Positions 11,027-38,500 of a DNA stretch of 64,000 nt are shown one piece after another. Where the stretch lies: positions 10,828,501 through 10,892,500 of the forward strand of contig NC_088354.1 in assembly GCF_036884655.1 (NCBI RefSeq), in the 5' to 3' direction. This stretch comes from Musa acuminata AAA Group. Its lineage: Eukaryota > Streptophyta > Magnoliopsida > Zingiberales > Musaceae. Under the pieces are notes generated by a model. The model saw nothing but the letters and a program-made list of their open reading frames with translations, had not been told where the DNA came from and searched no databases. The translations under genes were made by a program, and so were the position numbers. Positions within the stretch are counted from its first letter, which is position 1. Every line of letters starts with the position of its first letter.

Positions 11027-12340
11027 ACAATGGACAAGAGGGGTCGGGATGGAGGCTAGGATAATTTCTTCTTCTAGAAAATACCATGAGAAAAAATAAA
11101 AATTTAGAAAGCTTACAATTTAGAGTCCTTTTTTACTATTTACAATCCAATAAAAAAAATTAATAAAACAATATTTTACTATTTATTATCAATATAATTT
11201 TGAATTTATCATTTTCTTTTTTTTATTATCTTTTTCCCACGTCCCCTACAATTGTCGTTTGTGCAAAAATCCCTTCCACCGTCGACGCTCCTCAACTTGC
11301 TATCATCGATCACCACCCCTAACTTGTGCCTATCGCTAATCATTATGCCTCCCCAATTTGTACTCCCTGTCAATTACCACCCTCTTGCTTATTCTCATCG
11401 TTAATCGTTGATCATGAACCTGTGCTTCTTGTTGTTGATTGCGCCCTCCAACTTACACTCTAACCTCGCTTGTCGTTGCCTCAACACTATCGTCTAAGGA
11501 AGAAGAAGAAGGAAACAAACAAGGGGGGGGGGGGGGGGGGAAAGAGGACAAGAAAGGAGATATAAAGAGGAGAAGAAGAAGAAAATATATTTATATTTGT
11601 TTAGGATAATTTTGAGATATTAATTTGTTTTAAAATGAGGTTGTAAATAATAATCTTCAAATTTAATAACTTTTTTTGGGGGCTATATAATTCTCTCTTT
11701 CTTGAACTCAATCGTGGATGCTTCTGATTCGCTTTTCTCTTGATGACGGGTCCAATTGAGAATTCACTTCTTTGTGGTGGAAAGGTGGTAATCTACACAA
11801 ATTCAAGATGATTCCTTGAGTTTACAGTTTACAGGTCGAATTGGGTCATGTAATTAGACTCGTTATGATCGATCCATCAAAATCACACACTTGTTCGACA
11901 TGATTTCTCCGTTGATCGAATGATACAGCACTTGCAATAATCCCTTCCAACTTCCGTCACCCTCTCCAAAGGAACGCATCGCGATGGTGCCATGCCATTT
12001 ACCTTTCCCTTCGATTCCATTTGTCCTTCACTGGGATGTGGGCGCCCCATTGTTTCCTTGGTGTCCAAGGAAAGCATCTTCCGGTGAGCCACCGACACAA
12101 AACATCTGAGATGAATCCTCTCACATCAGTCTTTCCTCTCGGTCCATTCACTTGTTCCGAGCAATGTTATTTCACCGGAGCAATAATATGACCAGACTCA
12201 TAGTCTTAACCACATATGCGATGACAGTGAGGTGAAGAAGCAATTAAATTTGGCTACCAAACGAGTAATCTTCGCAAGTTCTTCTGCGTACGTACGTGCA
12301 TGTATACGTATTCCTTCTTGCAGTAAAGAATTGGTTGGAT
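11027..12340. other. Spacer with an 18-base G run
   Basis: AT-rich spacer without a recognised gene. A run of 18 G lies at about 11523-11540; such runs are often mis-sized in assemblies. The last few hundred bases probably contain the 3' untranslated region of peroxidase 3. Confidence 0.5.
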
Positions 12341-12345
12341 GGTCA

Positions 12346-14154
<1,809 letters not shown>

Positions 14155-14200
14155 GATAGGAGGAGAAAGGAGGAGGTGGAAGCCACCGGTTCGCCGCCTG

Positions 14201-14212
14201 TTAAATATATAG
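14201..14212 (-). promoter_or_regulatory. Likely TATA box of peroxidase 3
   Basis: The minus strand reads TATATATTTAA about 50 bases before the ATG. This implies a very short leader if it is the true TATA box. Confidence 0.5.
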
Positions 14213-14214
14213 AA

Positions 14215-16540
14215 AGAGAGACCACACTGGTAGAGCTGCTGCTTCTGCTGCTGCTAATCTTGGGATGTAACGTGATGGGAGCGGACAGCTTCGGATCCTA
14301 TACCGTCACATGGATCGCTCAATTCTCAGTATGTGGGCGTGATAAGAAAGGGTTTGTGCGTGTTATACAGCTAGCTAAACACTGGAGGCAGATTCCTGGG
14401 GATGTGACAATTGTGCGTCTCTATCCTCTTATCGTGTCCGTTGGACAACAGTGGGGGAGTGCGGGAATGTTATCTTTGCCACTTTGCTTGAGCTGCTGAT
14501 GCAAACAGGACCACCAGCACAGTGCAACAAGTGATCCCACAGAACCGATCCATAGGTGCTGAGGAGGGCTTAAACTATGGCTCCTTTTAAGATGATGATG
14601 AATTGGGTCACAGACGTAACATGGCATGAGCGACGTGCGGTTCGCAGTTGCCTCTACGGGAGCCGCTGATTAGTGTAGTTTGTTGGGAGATTGACGTTGA
14701 TGGGACGTAAATGTGTGTTCGATCGTGATTGGTTGCATAAAGAGGATGGAGTACAATGTGAGCTTTAAATAGCAGTGGGATCGTTATTACTTTCAACCGT
14801 GTTAGGTGGCACGGAGTTGTCAACACAGCTATTGTTTCTTATATCCATTTTTCTACAAAATTAATTTTGCGCCCGCCAAAAAATAGTGAGCGTTGAGCGG
14901 GCAGAAAAGCCGAAAGCGTCCCATCCTGCAATCCACTAGGAGGGCTGGATCTTAGTTCCTTCTATAACACTAAGCCTACGTGTAGCCAATTATGACTCAC
15001 ATTTGGAACTTAGTTAATTCTGTACTAAGCTTATGACACCATTATGATATTAAAAAAAATTATTTATATACTTAATCTTCTATAATTGACCCGACCATAG
15101 TTACAGAATGAATGAATGCTATAAGTCACTCAATCTCACTCAAAAAAGATGATAATCGAAGAATTATCTTTATCGAGATTGGATAATTAAGAACCCTTCT
15201 TACTTTGAAAGATCTCGATCTAAGTTACCCAACAAGCTTACTCAATGACAGCTTTCCCTCCTCTTCTCTTCTTCTTTGCATGTGCACATGAGACAAACAT
15301 TGAGGTTGGCGTACACACAACACATCATTTATCACTTCTTCGACTTAACAGTTTCAACGTCTTACCAGAGTTCAATTTGTGGGCTAATTGTCTTCTACAT
15401 TTTCTCGTTTAAACACTCATTCGAGACTTATTTTGTCAAACTAACCGTTAGAAATCAAATTGTCAAACTAGCCGTTTGAAATCAAAATAATCACTTTAAC
15501 ATACATACATCAGCATCAATTCAACATAAAAATTTAATGTAATCTGATATGAGTTGAGAGTATTCCCTTTAATTCACCTTAATTCATCTCATATGAGTTT
15601 TTACTATGCAACATATACCTCTAAAGCATTGAATAAATATTTAAAAAAATTAATAATAATAAGACAAAACAAGTTTGAATGCTTTGCACCTCGTCCTTCA
15701 TTCCACATGCAGCCACCCACTTCAATGATGTAGCTACAGGCACTCCTAATGATTGCAGATTCTCAGCACTACCCACAGAAATATGAACCTGTTTGATTAC
15801 TACTACTGAACAAATCAATGATAAATCTCTATCATGAACATTCAGAGCATAGAGATTGTTCATGAGATGCTCTTCTTTCCTTAATACTTCTCGATCATGA
15901 TTGGAAAGTTAATCCCATCTTCTTTATAGAATAAGATATACATCTTATAAGATTATCATTTAATGGGACTAACAAAGTTGATGCCAACATTCTGAACAAG
16001 ATTTCGATTAAATTCTATCATTAATACTACAAACCTCAATCATCAAAAGCAATTAGATATGTTTTGGCCGGTCAAAAAAATATTAACATGCTCTAAATTA
16101 TTGATCATATTATGCACATCAAATAACTTAAGATAACATGTAGGTAAGTCATATCACTAGTTTCTATCTATAACTGTCGTAATTGAAATTTGACAAAGTT
16201 AACAATCATCAATCCAATTAAAACTTTAACATCAAAAGTTGGCTCATCAACGAAATAAAATAAAGCAAGCGGCAGAATCTTGTATACGTATGCAGGCCTA
16301 ACTTAATAAAGCAAAGAGAAGGAATCAAAAGCACATAAAGCATTTTTGGACTAACAATTCAAGAAAGTTAATTAGTTCAAACATAAAGTACAATCATAAT
16401 AAAGCAAACATGAGAACAGATCATCCCAAAAAAATTCTAATGAACAGATCAATAATAGCACTATAGGATAGCACCCTCACCAAACTTTGTGTCAAACAAA
16501 AATCTTCTAGATAAATCAATAACTCAAAAAAGTATTTGGC
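14215..16540. other. Intergenic spacer
   Basis: No recognised gene on either strand. It holds the distal promoter side of peroxidase 3, AT-rich DNA, and at the right end the 3' untranslated region of the eL34 gene. Confidence 0.5.
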
Positions 16541-16554
16541 GTTTCTTTCATGCC

Positions 16555-18939
<2,385 letters not shown>

Positions 18940-19876
18940 CTCGCCTCACGGTCACTCGCCGCCGCGTGTTCTCCGAAGGTGAAGGCGAGCAAAACGCAGA
19001 AGAACCCATCACAAATATCGGAGACGCGTATAAAAGGAGGTGCCGCCCTCGAAAACATGACCTAGATCCAATGGTTCGCCTTCATTCGATCTGACGGTCG
19101 ACATTCTACCAAATAGTGATCGGTCAGCGCGGGGTCAAACATCACGAGCCTCTTCGAATTGAGTCAGTCTCACCGAATCTAAGAATAATGTTGACGAATA
19201 TGAGTCATTAAGATTTTAGGAGTAAATCACGTGAATAACAGAAAAGAGTGGACCATTTATAATCAACTAATTTCTTCATTTAAATAAGAGTAAAATAATA
19301 CATATAAAGTTACTGATGTTAATTCGTGGCTTTCTACGTGGAGCCAATAATCTTTGTTGATGAGTTCTGATGTGTGATAATTCTTGCGAGTGACCTTAAA
19401 AAGGATGAGAAATGTTGCATGAGTAACCTTCATGTGTAGATTACGATTATTGATGTGTATTCCGATAGAGCTTACATAAGCTCCAGTTTCTGCTTAGTTG
19501 CACGTATTATAAGAGAAGTGGAATACCGACACATCACAGACCAAGCATCGGGTTTACTTGCCACATTGAAACTGTTGATAGGCAGAAATATTCCTGACGC
19601 AACCAAAACAAGCGGACACAGACGTTTATATAACTTGTAGAACTTCATATCAGAAAGTGCGCAGGAAACAGTAGTAGTACGAGTCTGATAGTTGCAAAGA
19701 ATTTTGGGTAAGCAAAAAGGGTTTAATGTGAGTTGAATAAAGCTTCAAATAAACAAAAACACTATCCATCATCGGAAAATCTCAGAAAACCTCCAGCAAC
19801 TCCGGCAACGGAATTTATGCAAGCATCGTACAAGGTGCCAACTCCGGTAGCGGACCGCCATGAAAGATAAGAAGAC
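18940..19876. other. Spacer between eL34 and eL8
   Basis: Promoter and leader of eL34 on the left and 3' untranslated region of eL8 on the right. I could not place a confident TATA box or telo-box for eL34 here. Confidence 0.5.
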
Positions 19877-23439
<3,563 letters not shown>

Positions 23440-23499
23440 TTCGTCTCTCCCGAATTAGGGTCTGGAATCGGACGACGGCGGGCAAACACCGAAGCGGCG

Positions 23500-23565
23500 T
23501 GGGCCGGCTCTTGAAAAGGGGCATTTATATACGACGGCCCCCAGTTTAGACACTGTAGGGTTTTA
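23500..23565 (-). promoter_or_regulatory. eL8 promoter: TATA box, site II-like and telo-box-like motifs
   Basis: On the minus strand, TATATAAA (23524-23531) lies about 85 bases before the ATG. AAAACCCTA (23557-23565) resembles the telo-box, and TGGGCC (plus strand, 23500-23505) matches a site II element. Both motif types are known from plant ribosomal protein promoters. The positions are seen in the sequence; function is inferred. Confidence 0.55.
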
Positions 23566-23586
23566 TAGCACGTGCCTGACGCGTGC

Positions 23587-23687
23587 CGTTCACAGCATTA
23601 TTTGATTCATTATTCTCTATATTAGTATAAGCATCTAATTCCGTATAGTAATATTAGAGAATAATGAATCAAATAATGCCGTGAACG
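23587..23687. repeat. Near-perfect inverted repeat (hairpin)
   Basis: Arms at 23587-23622 and 23651-23687 are reverse complements apart from one substitution and one single-base indel, with a spacer of about 28 bases. The word ATCTAATTCCGT in the spacer recurs just outside the right arm at about 23723. It lies between the eL8 promoter and the truncated peroxidase, and could be a MITE remnant or a fold-back repair product. Confidence 0.85.
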
Positions 23688-23734
23688 TCGGAGGGACGAC
23701 TGAGAGAAATTTCGAGACTCCATCTAATTCCGTG

Positions 23735-24440
<706 letters not shown>

Positions 24441-25337
24441 GCACAGGTAGACGTAGAGAAGCGATAGATTTGAAGGGGACGAAGCAGAGATCCAAAAGGG
24501 ACGAGAAGGAAAGGGGAGGCGAGGGCGATGACGACGAAAAAGACAAGGTCCAAAATGTAAGGTCGAATCTGAACACCATCGAGCTGGTAGTAACCGAAGG
24601 TCAAAAGGAGAAATAGTGATTACGACATAGATAAAAAGATCGAAGGAAGAGGATAACAAGACAAACAACAAGCATTGAACTTAGCAACTAGCAGGAAAAG
24701 GTCAAAAGGAGGAGAGGAGAGGTAAGGATGATGGTATAAAAAGCAACGATGAACAAGGGACACCGACGAACACAATTTCATCTTTTGGGAAATAAAATAT
24801 GCTCTACGAGAATAAATAGATCCTAATTAAAAAAATAAAAAATATTTGTTTTAGAATTCACCCTTTATTTATTACTTATATCACTAATAGACATGAAAAC
24901 CAAATTGATTAAACGCATACGCAGGCAATGCAATGTAAGCATTTAAAAGACAACATTGCTCCAGTCATAACTACTGCAAAAAATTTGGAATTCAAACTGA
25001 ATGACCAGGGCGCACCTTCAATGACAAAGGAATTGTCAATAATTCATGTATATTCACTGTTTCATCTCAGCTAAATGTAAATCCATAATGCATTAAAATT
25101 GCTAAGATGCTATAGAATGATTTGTTGCAAAGCAAAAAGAGATGAGCAAGTATATGCTCCAATTTTGATCAACAATGGATATACTCCAGTTAAATATGCA
25201 GCAAGTTGGACTGTCAAAAATCCATTCTCTCTCTGAAGGGACTTATTTCTGAATTCCAAGTGGGAAAAGAAAAGGCCTCGTGATATTTTGTTGAGACGTT
25301 GGTTTTCATTGTTCGAAAAACACAGCAAAGATGAGGC
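24441..25337. other. Spacer and 3' region of the aminotransferase gene
   Basis: No further gene recognised. The short frames over 24450-24670 show no family match. The right side should contain the 3' untranslated region of the minus-strand aminotransferase. Confidence 0.5.
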
Positions 25338-31739
<6,402 letters not shown>

Positions 31740-32480
31740 GGACCTCTATGCAGTCTTCTCCCTACGTATCGAAAAGGAGAGTGGAGGAGAAGGGAGGAGG
31801 TCAGGAACCGACAAGTAGAGCGGCGCGTCAGCGGCGGAAGAGGGGAAGGATGGCGAAGCGAGAAGAGGGGAAAGCGAGCGGGTTGAAGAAGAAACCGCCC
31901 TCGGGTTTTAGCACTAAACCCATTGAAAATTTACGGAACTGCCACATCGGATGCACTTTTGATAGGCGTGTAAGACTCGCCCACAAATATATCTGCGCTG
32001 TGGTTGGACGAAGAAACCGGCTCCCAGGTGGGTCCCCGTATCTTGCAATCACAGATAAGGTGGACGTGAGATGATAGAAAAAGTATTGCGCTTACGGTAC
32101 TCTCTCGAGGAGATGCGCCCAGGGAAGTGCGTGTCCGACTCGATCACCGCTTGCACAAATAGCTACGTAATTAGAGAATATTTTTATTAATATTTAGTAG
32201 AGGCGTAAAAAAAACGAACCGAGAATCAGAACCGATTTATCAATTTTTTAAAAAAAATATATAAATAATACTGATTTGAAAGTATAAATAATCGTTAACC
32301 TGATTCGTTAGTTTGTTCGTTATATTTAGTTCATTGTGTTCGAGCGCCGGTGGTAGTGATCCATCATCGATCTATCCCTTGTATCATCGAGAGATACATA
32401 TTCGATCTAGATCAACCTAAGTTAGATAGAATCTCTATCACTATGTTGGAACAATCGAATATGAGACTTTATACACCTTA
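31740..32480. other. Aminotransferase upstream region and spacer
   Basis: The first 250 bases form the GC-richer leader/promoter of the aminotransferase. The rest is AT-rich and contains no recognised gene. Confidence 0.5.
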
Positions 32481-32530
32481 AAGTTCATAGGATGAAAACG
32501 AATTATTTTGAGGTATTGTCAGATGGGGTT

Positions 32531-32885
32531 GGGTTTCCCGACCTCCCCATCTCCTCCCAGCCTTATCGGGTTTGTTGATCTCCACGACTCAAGTGAATGA
32601 GGGAATCAGGTTTCCCAACCCCCATGCCTTGACGAAGGTTAAAATCAAAAGTCGGGTTTCTTAACCTCCCAACCTCGAGCGAGAGTCAGGTTTTTTGATT
32701 TTCACATCTCAGGTGAAGGTGGGGGTTAGATTTCCCAACTTCTATATTTTTGGCAAAGTTGGGGTTTGGGCTTCCCAACTTTTACGCCTCAATCATTAGT
32801 GAAGACGGGGGCTTCCCACCATCCATGCCTTGGTGAAGGAGGGTGTCAGTTTTTCAACCTCTCATTCTTGAGCGAAGGTAGGGTT
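32531..32885. repeat. About 40-bp minisatellite (roughly nine degenerate units)
   Basis: A motif close to GGGTTTCCCAACCTCCA recurs at about 32531, 32571, 32607, 32651, 32685, 32724, 32763, 32803 and 32845, a spacing of 34-44 bases. It lies in the same repeat block as the 78-bp array. Confidence 0.75.
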
Positions 32886-32949
32886 TGCATCTTTTTTATT
32901 ATTATGTAGAGGCCTCGTTTCTACTCGAGGTGCTCATATCTTTTTTTTC

Positions 32950-33670
32950 AATTTATGAGCTTTCAGGCTAATGTGTTACATTGGGCAATGGCTTACCCAT
33001 CTCAAGTAAAGGAGGGGTCAACGTTTTATCTCCATACTTTGGGCATTTTTTCCCTTGTATCTCTCGTCGTAGTGGACTCGCTCTTATACATGTCAAGTTT
33101 TTTCAACTCATATGTCTTGAACATATCTTATCTTAACTCTTCCACCATGGCAAGTCTTTTCTTATTATGATTGGGTTTTTTTGACTTATATGACTTTGGC
33201 ATAGTTTTTTCTTATCAAGTGTTTTCTTATTATGATTGGGTTTTTCCGACTTCATCAATCGTGATCGATTTTTTTATATGCGAGTTGGGTTTTCTTGACT
33301 AATGTGTATCAAGTATATTTTGTCTTATACCTCCCACTATGATAGGTTTTTTATTATACAGATCGGGTTTCCCTAACTCATATGCTTCGACCATATTATG
33401 TCTTATGCCTTCCATCATGGCGAGTTTCTTCTTATATAGGTCAGATTTTTCTAAGTCATGTGACTTAAGCAAATTTTATCTTGAGCTTCTTATCATGGCG
33501 AGTTTCTTCTTATACGAGTCAGGTTTTCCTTTCTCACGTATATTAGATATATTTTATCTTATGCCTCTCGCCATGATAAGTTTTTTATTACGTATAGGTC
33601 AGGCTTTCCCAACTCATGCACATCGGGTATATTTTGTCTTATGCCTCCTACCATAATTGGTTTTTTTTCA
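32950..33670. repeat. 78-bp tandem array, locus A
   Basis: Degenerate units contain CGAGTTTCTTCTTATA(C/T), then a GGTTTTCC block, an ACTCA(T/C) block and ATTTTGTCTTATGCCTC. In the plus frame at 33339-33656 they give a 26-residue period (MASFFLYRSGFPNS-like). The same array recurs at 43250-43780. The repeat length is a multiple of three, which alone explains the open frames. Confidence 0.8.
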
Positions 33671-33679
33671 TATTTTTTT

Positions 33680-34980
33680 AGGTGGTCTTCGCGCATCGAT
33701 CACTTTTGTACTTTCTGAGGTTGTTGTCACACAATGGTCACTTTTGTACTTCCTAATGTAATCTTTATACACTAGTAATTTTGCACTTTTCAAAGTGCCC
33801 CTTTGTCTTTTACTTATAGCGTCATCATTATGTCATAACCTTTCTTGATCGTGTATGGGACGTCGACTTCATCATTTATCTCATCGATAGTCCCTCGAGT
33901 TCAACAATTACCACGAGAAGATATAGGGGCTGAAGAGAAAAAAAGGAGACCCACTACTTATCACTGAGGCAAAGGCTCAAGGAGTTAAGCTAGCGAGGTA
34001 ACTCAAAGAACTCGAGCAATGCCTCACTGAGATGTGGGTTCGATGAGGGCATATAACTCTGAGCTATATAGTAAGTTACAAGGTTTCAAGAGGAGGTGAT
34101 CTTTATCTTGTCTTATAAGGTGTTGGTCTTTACTGAATCATCGAGTCTGCCTACACAACTTAGTCGCTATGTCTTTTCCTTGCTACATCGTCAAGCTTAT
34201 CTATCATAGCAGTCTCTATCTTGGTAAGTCAATGTTTCATTTTGGATGTGCAGACCCAACTGAGTTGGTGTAATTTTTTAAAATAATGAAACTTTTTTCC
34301 TGAACTTATAACACCTATACTCTCAAAATCTAGTTGGGTCGCTAACTTCAGCTTTCTAAAGCACAAGTCTTGTCTAGAGTTGCTTCAATTATTAACTCCA
34401 CTAGCTCAAAATGCGGGATGAACTTGGTGAAGTCTTAGGGGCCCATAGGTGGCGCCTCGGGTCGAACCCTCTTTGGTAGGGAGTTCGCCGTCAAGTAGCA
34501 CTTGCATGACTCCCTTGTGTTGCTTCTCATCTCTCTAATGTTTTGGAGTAAGCCTCATCTCTAAATGTGATATGCAGATTCATGGTTTTGAGAGACGAGA
34601 TAGAATCGCTAGTAAACCCCATCAACAAAGAAGTCATAGGGGTAAGGTCATTAATTGATAACTCGAGTTTTTGAAAAGTATCAAACTAAAGGATATCAAT
34701 AGAGCTACTTGTGTCAATCATGACCATCTTCATCTGACCATCAATAGAGCTACTTGTGTCAATCATGACCATCAATAGAGGTAAGTCCATCAATAATGAC
34801 GTCAATTTGTCTCTTCACCAACTCCTGAGGTCGAGGTGAGGGTTCTCGATGCTTTTGGACGAACCGCCCGAGGTGTCCATGACGTATGAGTTCATCAATC
34901 TGCTATTTTATATTGTAACAATCCTCCGTGTCATGATCATAATCCCAATGGAACGGATAGTATTTGGACTTATCTCTTTT
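33680..34980 (-). mobile_element. Decayed Ty3/gypsy-like element: gag zinc knuckle and protease remnants
   Basis: The minus strand near 34890-34970 encodes YYPFHWDYDHDTEDCYNIK, stop, QIDELIRHGHLGR, matching the gag C-terminal block of plant Tat/Retand-like gypsy elements. Further down (34560-34720) it encodes a protease-type block (MVMIDTSS...FQKLELSINDLTP...). Both are broken by stops and a small local duplication near 34680-34780. The stretch 33690-34330 is repeated in diverged form at 43790-44350 and is probably LTR or untranslated element sequence. Confidence 0.65.
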
Positions 34981-34984
34981 TGAA

Positions 34985-35737
34985 AATTTATAGGGATAAT
35001 ATTATTATATAAAAAAAATTATAGGGATAATATTTTTCTATTTTAATATTATGTATATTGATAGAAAAATAAGTATACATATTAATTGATCACTTACGTA
35101 AAATCATATAGGGCAAAGCAATTATGAAATACTAATTGACCATCTAGTCTGTATACATTATTACGCTTTGATGAGATTGATCAGAATTATATTAGTGCTT
35201 CTTAGAGTAATTTAATTTTGTTTTTTTAGATTTTTTTTTCTTCGCACTCAGCTATTTTAATAGTCGCTATGGTTCTGAAGAAACGTCTACGGCAGCTCAA
35301 ATTATTGACTCGGATGAGGCGGTTACCACAGTCTCAGAGCCCAAACGAACCAACGCGTAGAAGGTGGGTCCCCACGTCTGCAGCCAATCAGTGTTGCGTG
35401 AACAAAGAGAAATAGGAGGGTACACATGAGGTGTCACAGCCAGTTGGTGGGCCTTCTCATTGTTGTGATCCAAATCATACCACCCATCAATTAATCGGTA
35501 TTCCAGTCCTCGGATCACTGATGCGATCCAACGGATGACATCGCTCATCTATCTACATCTCAACATCACCCACTTCCTCGAGGGACTCGACTACCATTTC
35601 TTTTCTCTCCTCAGCTGCCGCTCTCACCAACTCCCCACACAAACAGACACTTGCTTTTTCTTCCGGAGTCCTTCATTTTCCTCCTAATTTCTTTGTCGGC
35701 TTCCCTCACAGTTCCCGATGCCCGTCGAGTACGAGGG
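34985..35737. other. Spacer and RING-CH gene promoter/leader
   Basis: AT-rich to about 35280, then higher GC towards the RING-CH start. No gene recognised. Leader sequence probably starts around 35600. Confidence 0.5.
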
Positions 35738-35741
35738 ATGA
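35718..35741 (+). promoter_or_regulatory. Upstream ORF overlapping the RING-CH start codon
   Basis: ATG CCC GTC GAG TAC GAG GGA TGA encodes seven codons. Its stop codon overlaps the main start in the sequence ATGA (35738-35741). Such an arrangement can limit or couple translation of the main frame, which is inference. Confidence 0.5.
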
Positions 35742-38500
35742 CAACCGCCTCGGTAACCGCGGCCGTGTTGATCGCGGTGAGGCCCGCGGAGGCGGAGTGC
35801 TCCGACCGGGGGGGCGGCGACCGGCCGGGGGGGGAGGGGGAGGCGGCGGCCTCGGAGCCGCCGAGAGACTCCGTCGTGGCCATCGATATCCCGGGTGTCG
35901 GTGTAGATGTAGATGGGGCCAGTGATGGGAAGAGTGAGGTGGAGAAGGTGTGCAGGATCTGCCATTTGAGCTCTGGCGTTGGAGGACTGGAGGTGCCGAA
36001 CTTGATCCAGCTCGGGTGCGCGTGCAAGGGGGAGCTCGGCGGCGCGCACCGCCGATGCGCCGAGGCTTGGTTTCGGGTGAAGGGTAACAGGTACTCTCTG
36101 AAACTGTGCATTTCGTGTGTCCACTGATATTGCACGGAAGATGTTTGCAGAAACTTCAAGTGAGAGATGCAGTTCTATGAGATCTATATTGATTGAGATC
36201 AGATAGATAGTACATATGGATCAACGTTACCAAGATGATAAATAAGCTAAACAATTTATAAGGACCATATAAATTTAGTCGTGCATCTCTGCACCTTCCA
36301 ATCTCCAATCTCACACCAAATTTCGTTGAATTTGATGCTCTTCTCTACATAACACCCTTTCCATCTTCTGCTCTTAGTCTTTCATAGTTTGAGATCCATG
36401 CAAATTGTTGTTGCCTTTGAGATCCCTTTGTGGTGCTACTGAGGAGCTCAACCAATTTAGTTGCCCATACATGATTCTATGAGATTTGATCTTAAAAAGA
36501 AATAGATATCCACCTTATAGTAAATTCCAAAATTTTTTTAATATGTGAACCATATATCATCCAAGTCAGTATGCTCATGTTTGATCTGCAACTAGTCAGG
36601 TTTTAGTTTCATCATTGGAGGAAAGATTATTGTCTTGGGCTCAAATATGACGGTGTCAGCTAATGACTGATAAAAACTTTGACAGTTTAACATAATATCT
36701 TGGACTCAAATTCTATCTTCATCATTTACTTTTTATAAAAAAAAAGATAAAGAGAAATTATTGTCTCTATACTAATTATTCCTTGAAAAAATGGAAAGAT
36801 TATTGTCTCTATACTAATCATTATATGCTTGTTATTGTCCACTATAAATATTTTCATGACTTGTGGTTTAAGAACATTTTTCTTTCTTTTGCTACACTAT
36901 ATATAACTTTGTTGTGCTTCCAAGTTAAAAAAATATGTTTCTGTGCTTGCATTGAATTTATTGGAAAATAAGTTGTTTATTTCTCTATTCTTTACATTTA
37001 TAAGATTATTTATACAGAAGTCGATATTCTCATATTTCGATTGTCTAATCTTCCTTGTACCTAAAAAATGTTCTAGTGGCATCATAGAAGATGGAACTTA
37101 CTGTAGTACCTGTCTAGTGCCAATTGGGGGAAAGAGACTGGAGTTCTCTAAGTGCATGGTCATGACCGCGAGTCATTCTTCACATATAAGTTTAATAGAA
37201 AACATTTTTCATGCTTAATGCACTGTCATGAGAAAATGTTGGTCTAAAGCTTCGTCAATCAACAGTTGCAATGTGTTCACGTTCTTAAGACTTTCAACCA
37301 TGTCACTTCACATCTGTCTATAGCATATCACTAGCAAACCCGAACCGCTTTTATAATCATTGGCAGTCACTTGTGATATCTTTCTCAATTCTACCCATCG
37401 TTTACATTGTAAACATATCATTACGAGATTACTATAATGCCTTGTTGAAAATAACCTCTTCTTCAAACTTCTTTTTGCCTTTTATTTTCCCTGCTTCCCC
37501 AATGCATTTCCCACTTTGTTCAACCCTTCCCTTTCACCTAAACAATTTCATCAGTTGATTGATACTGAAGGGTATGATGGATTGACTGTTTCTGGTAATT
37601 GAGGGATGAATACCACGGATTAACTTTGTTAGCCATGAAAGGATGGGGGAAGGGACGTTGGATTGACTGTATTGGTCACCAAAGGATAATGATGATTTTG
37701 GTGGGTATAATGGATTTCGACTGTGTTGGCCACTAGGGGTTGGAGATGAGTTTGGTAGTAATCCCTGATAAATCAAATAGGGAGAGTTATAGACAATGCG
37801 GTAGATTGCTGTGATGTCAACTTTCTAAACACAATGACCAGCCAGAATTATCATGCACAATCCAAGGTTCTACTGTTTTTAATTAAGAATTCAGACTTTT
37901 GCAATGGAATATATTTATAGCATTTTTCTGTGTGGGTTTTGAAACTTGGTTGACCATATTACTACCCATGTTTCATGTGTTATATTGTGCTAATATGCAT
38001 GTTAGTATTTGCGTTGCGTGCAAGTGGATGATCACCTCAACCAGTATCCATGTCCTGCTGGAACTTCCTTTAGTTGACCATTATTGTGTTAGATGCTTCT
38101 TTGATATATCTCCACTCATACACTGTTCTTCTTTTTGTGCTTCTCCCATTGCCACTCAGTTCGCTTAGAACCTTTTCTTGGTATATTCTCCTTTTTTTCC
38201 TTTGCACTTCTGCCATCAGTCCCAAATAAATTTTGCTGTTTCTAACGAATAATCATTCCAACCTTTTGATTACTGTTCAGATATTGCGAAATTTGTGGCG
38301 CAAATGTGAAAAATGTAAATGGGGATGAAGACGGTAATTTCATGGAATCATGGAACGAGGGGAGGATGTTGGGCAGGAGCCATAGAAGCTCAACTGAGAT
38401 GAACAGTTGCTGGAGAAGTCAACCATTTTGTAATTTCTTGATGGCTTGCTTGGTGGTGGCATTTATTCTTCCATGGTTTTTCCACATAAATCTATTCTGA
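35738..38500 (+). CDS. RING-CH (RINGv) zinc-finger protein with C-terminal membrane segment, 2 exons
   Basis: Probable membrane-anchored E3 ubiquitin ligase of the MARCH-like RING-CH type. Coding exons 35738-36090 and 38281-38500 give 190 residues, joined in phase 2 across a 2.19-kb intron. The C4HC3 pattern is complete: Cys72 and Cys75 (CRIC), Cys94 and Cys96 (CAC), His104, Cys107, then Cys120 and Cys123 (YCEIC). Trp111 is in its usual place. The last finger pair comes from exon 2, which supports the join. A hydrophobic segment (NFLMACLVVAFILPWFF) ends the protein. The N-terminal 65 residues are low-complexity and GC-rich. No ATG occurs in frame upstream of 35738. Substrate and membrane are unknown. 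Confidence 0.88.

Noticed and set aside
11523..11540. G run as a regulatory quadruplex
   Set aside because: A single uninterrupted homopolymer in a spacer; more likely a slippage or assembly artefact than a functional G4 with loops.
33339..33656. Hydrophobic plus-strand frame resembling a membrane protein
   Set aside because: It is a 78-bp repeat read in frame; the periodicity alone explains the absence of stops and the hydrophobic pattern.
35611..36159. Long minus-strand frame opposite RING-CH exon 1
   Set aside because: Antisense shadow of a GC-rich exon; the plus strand has a complete zinc-finger pattern.
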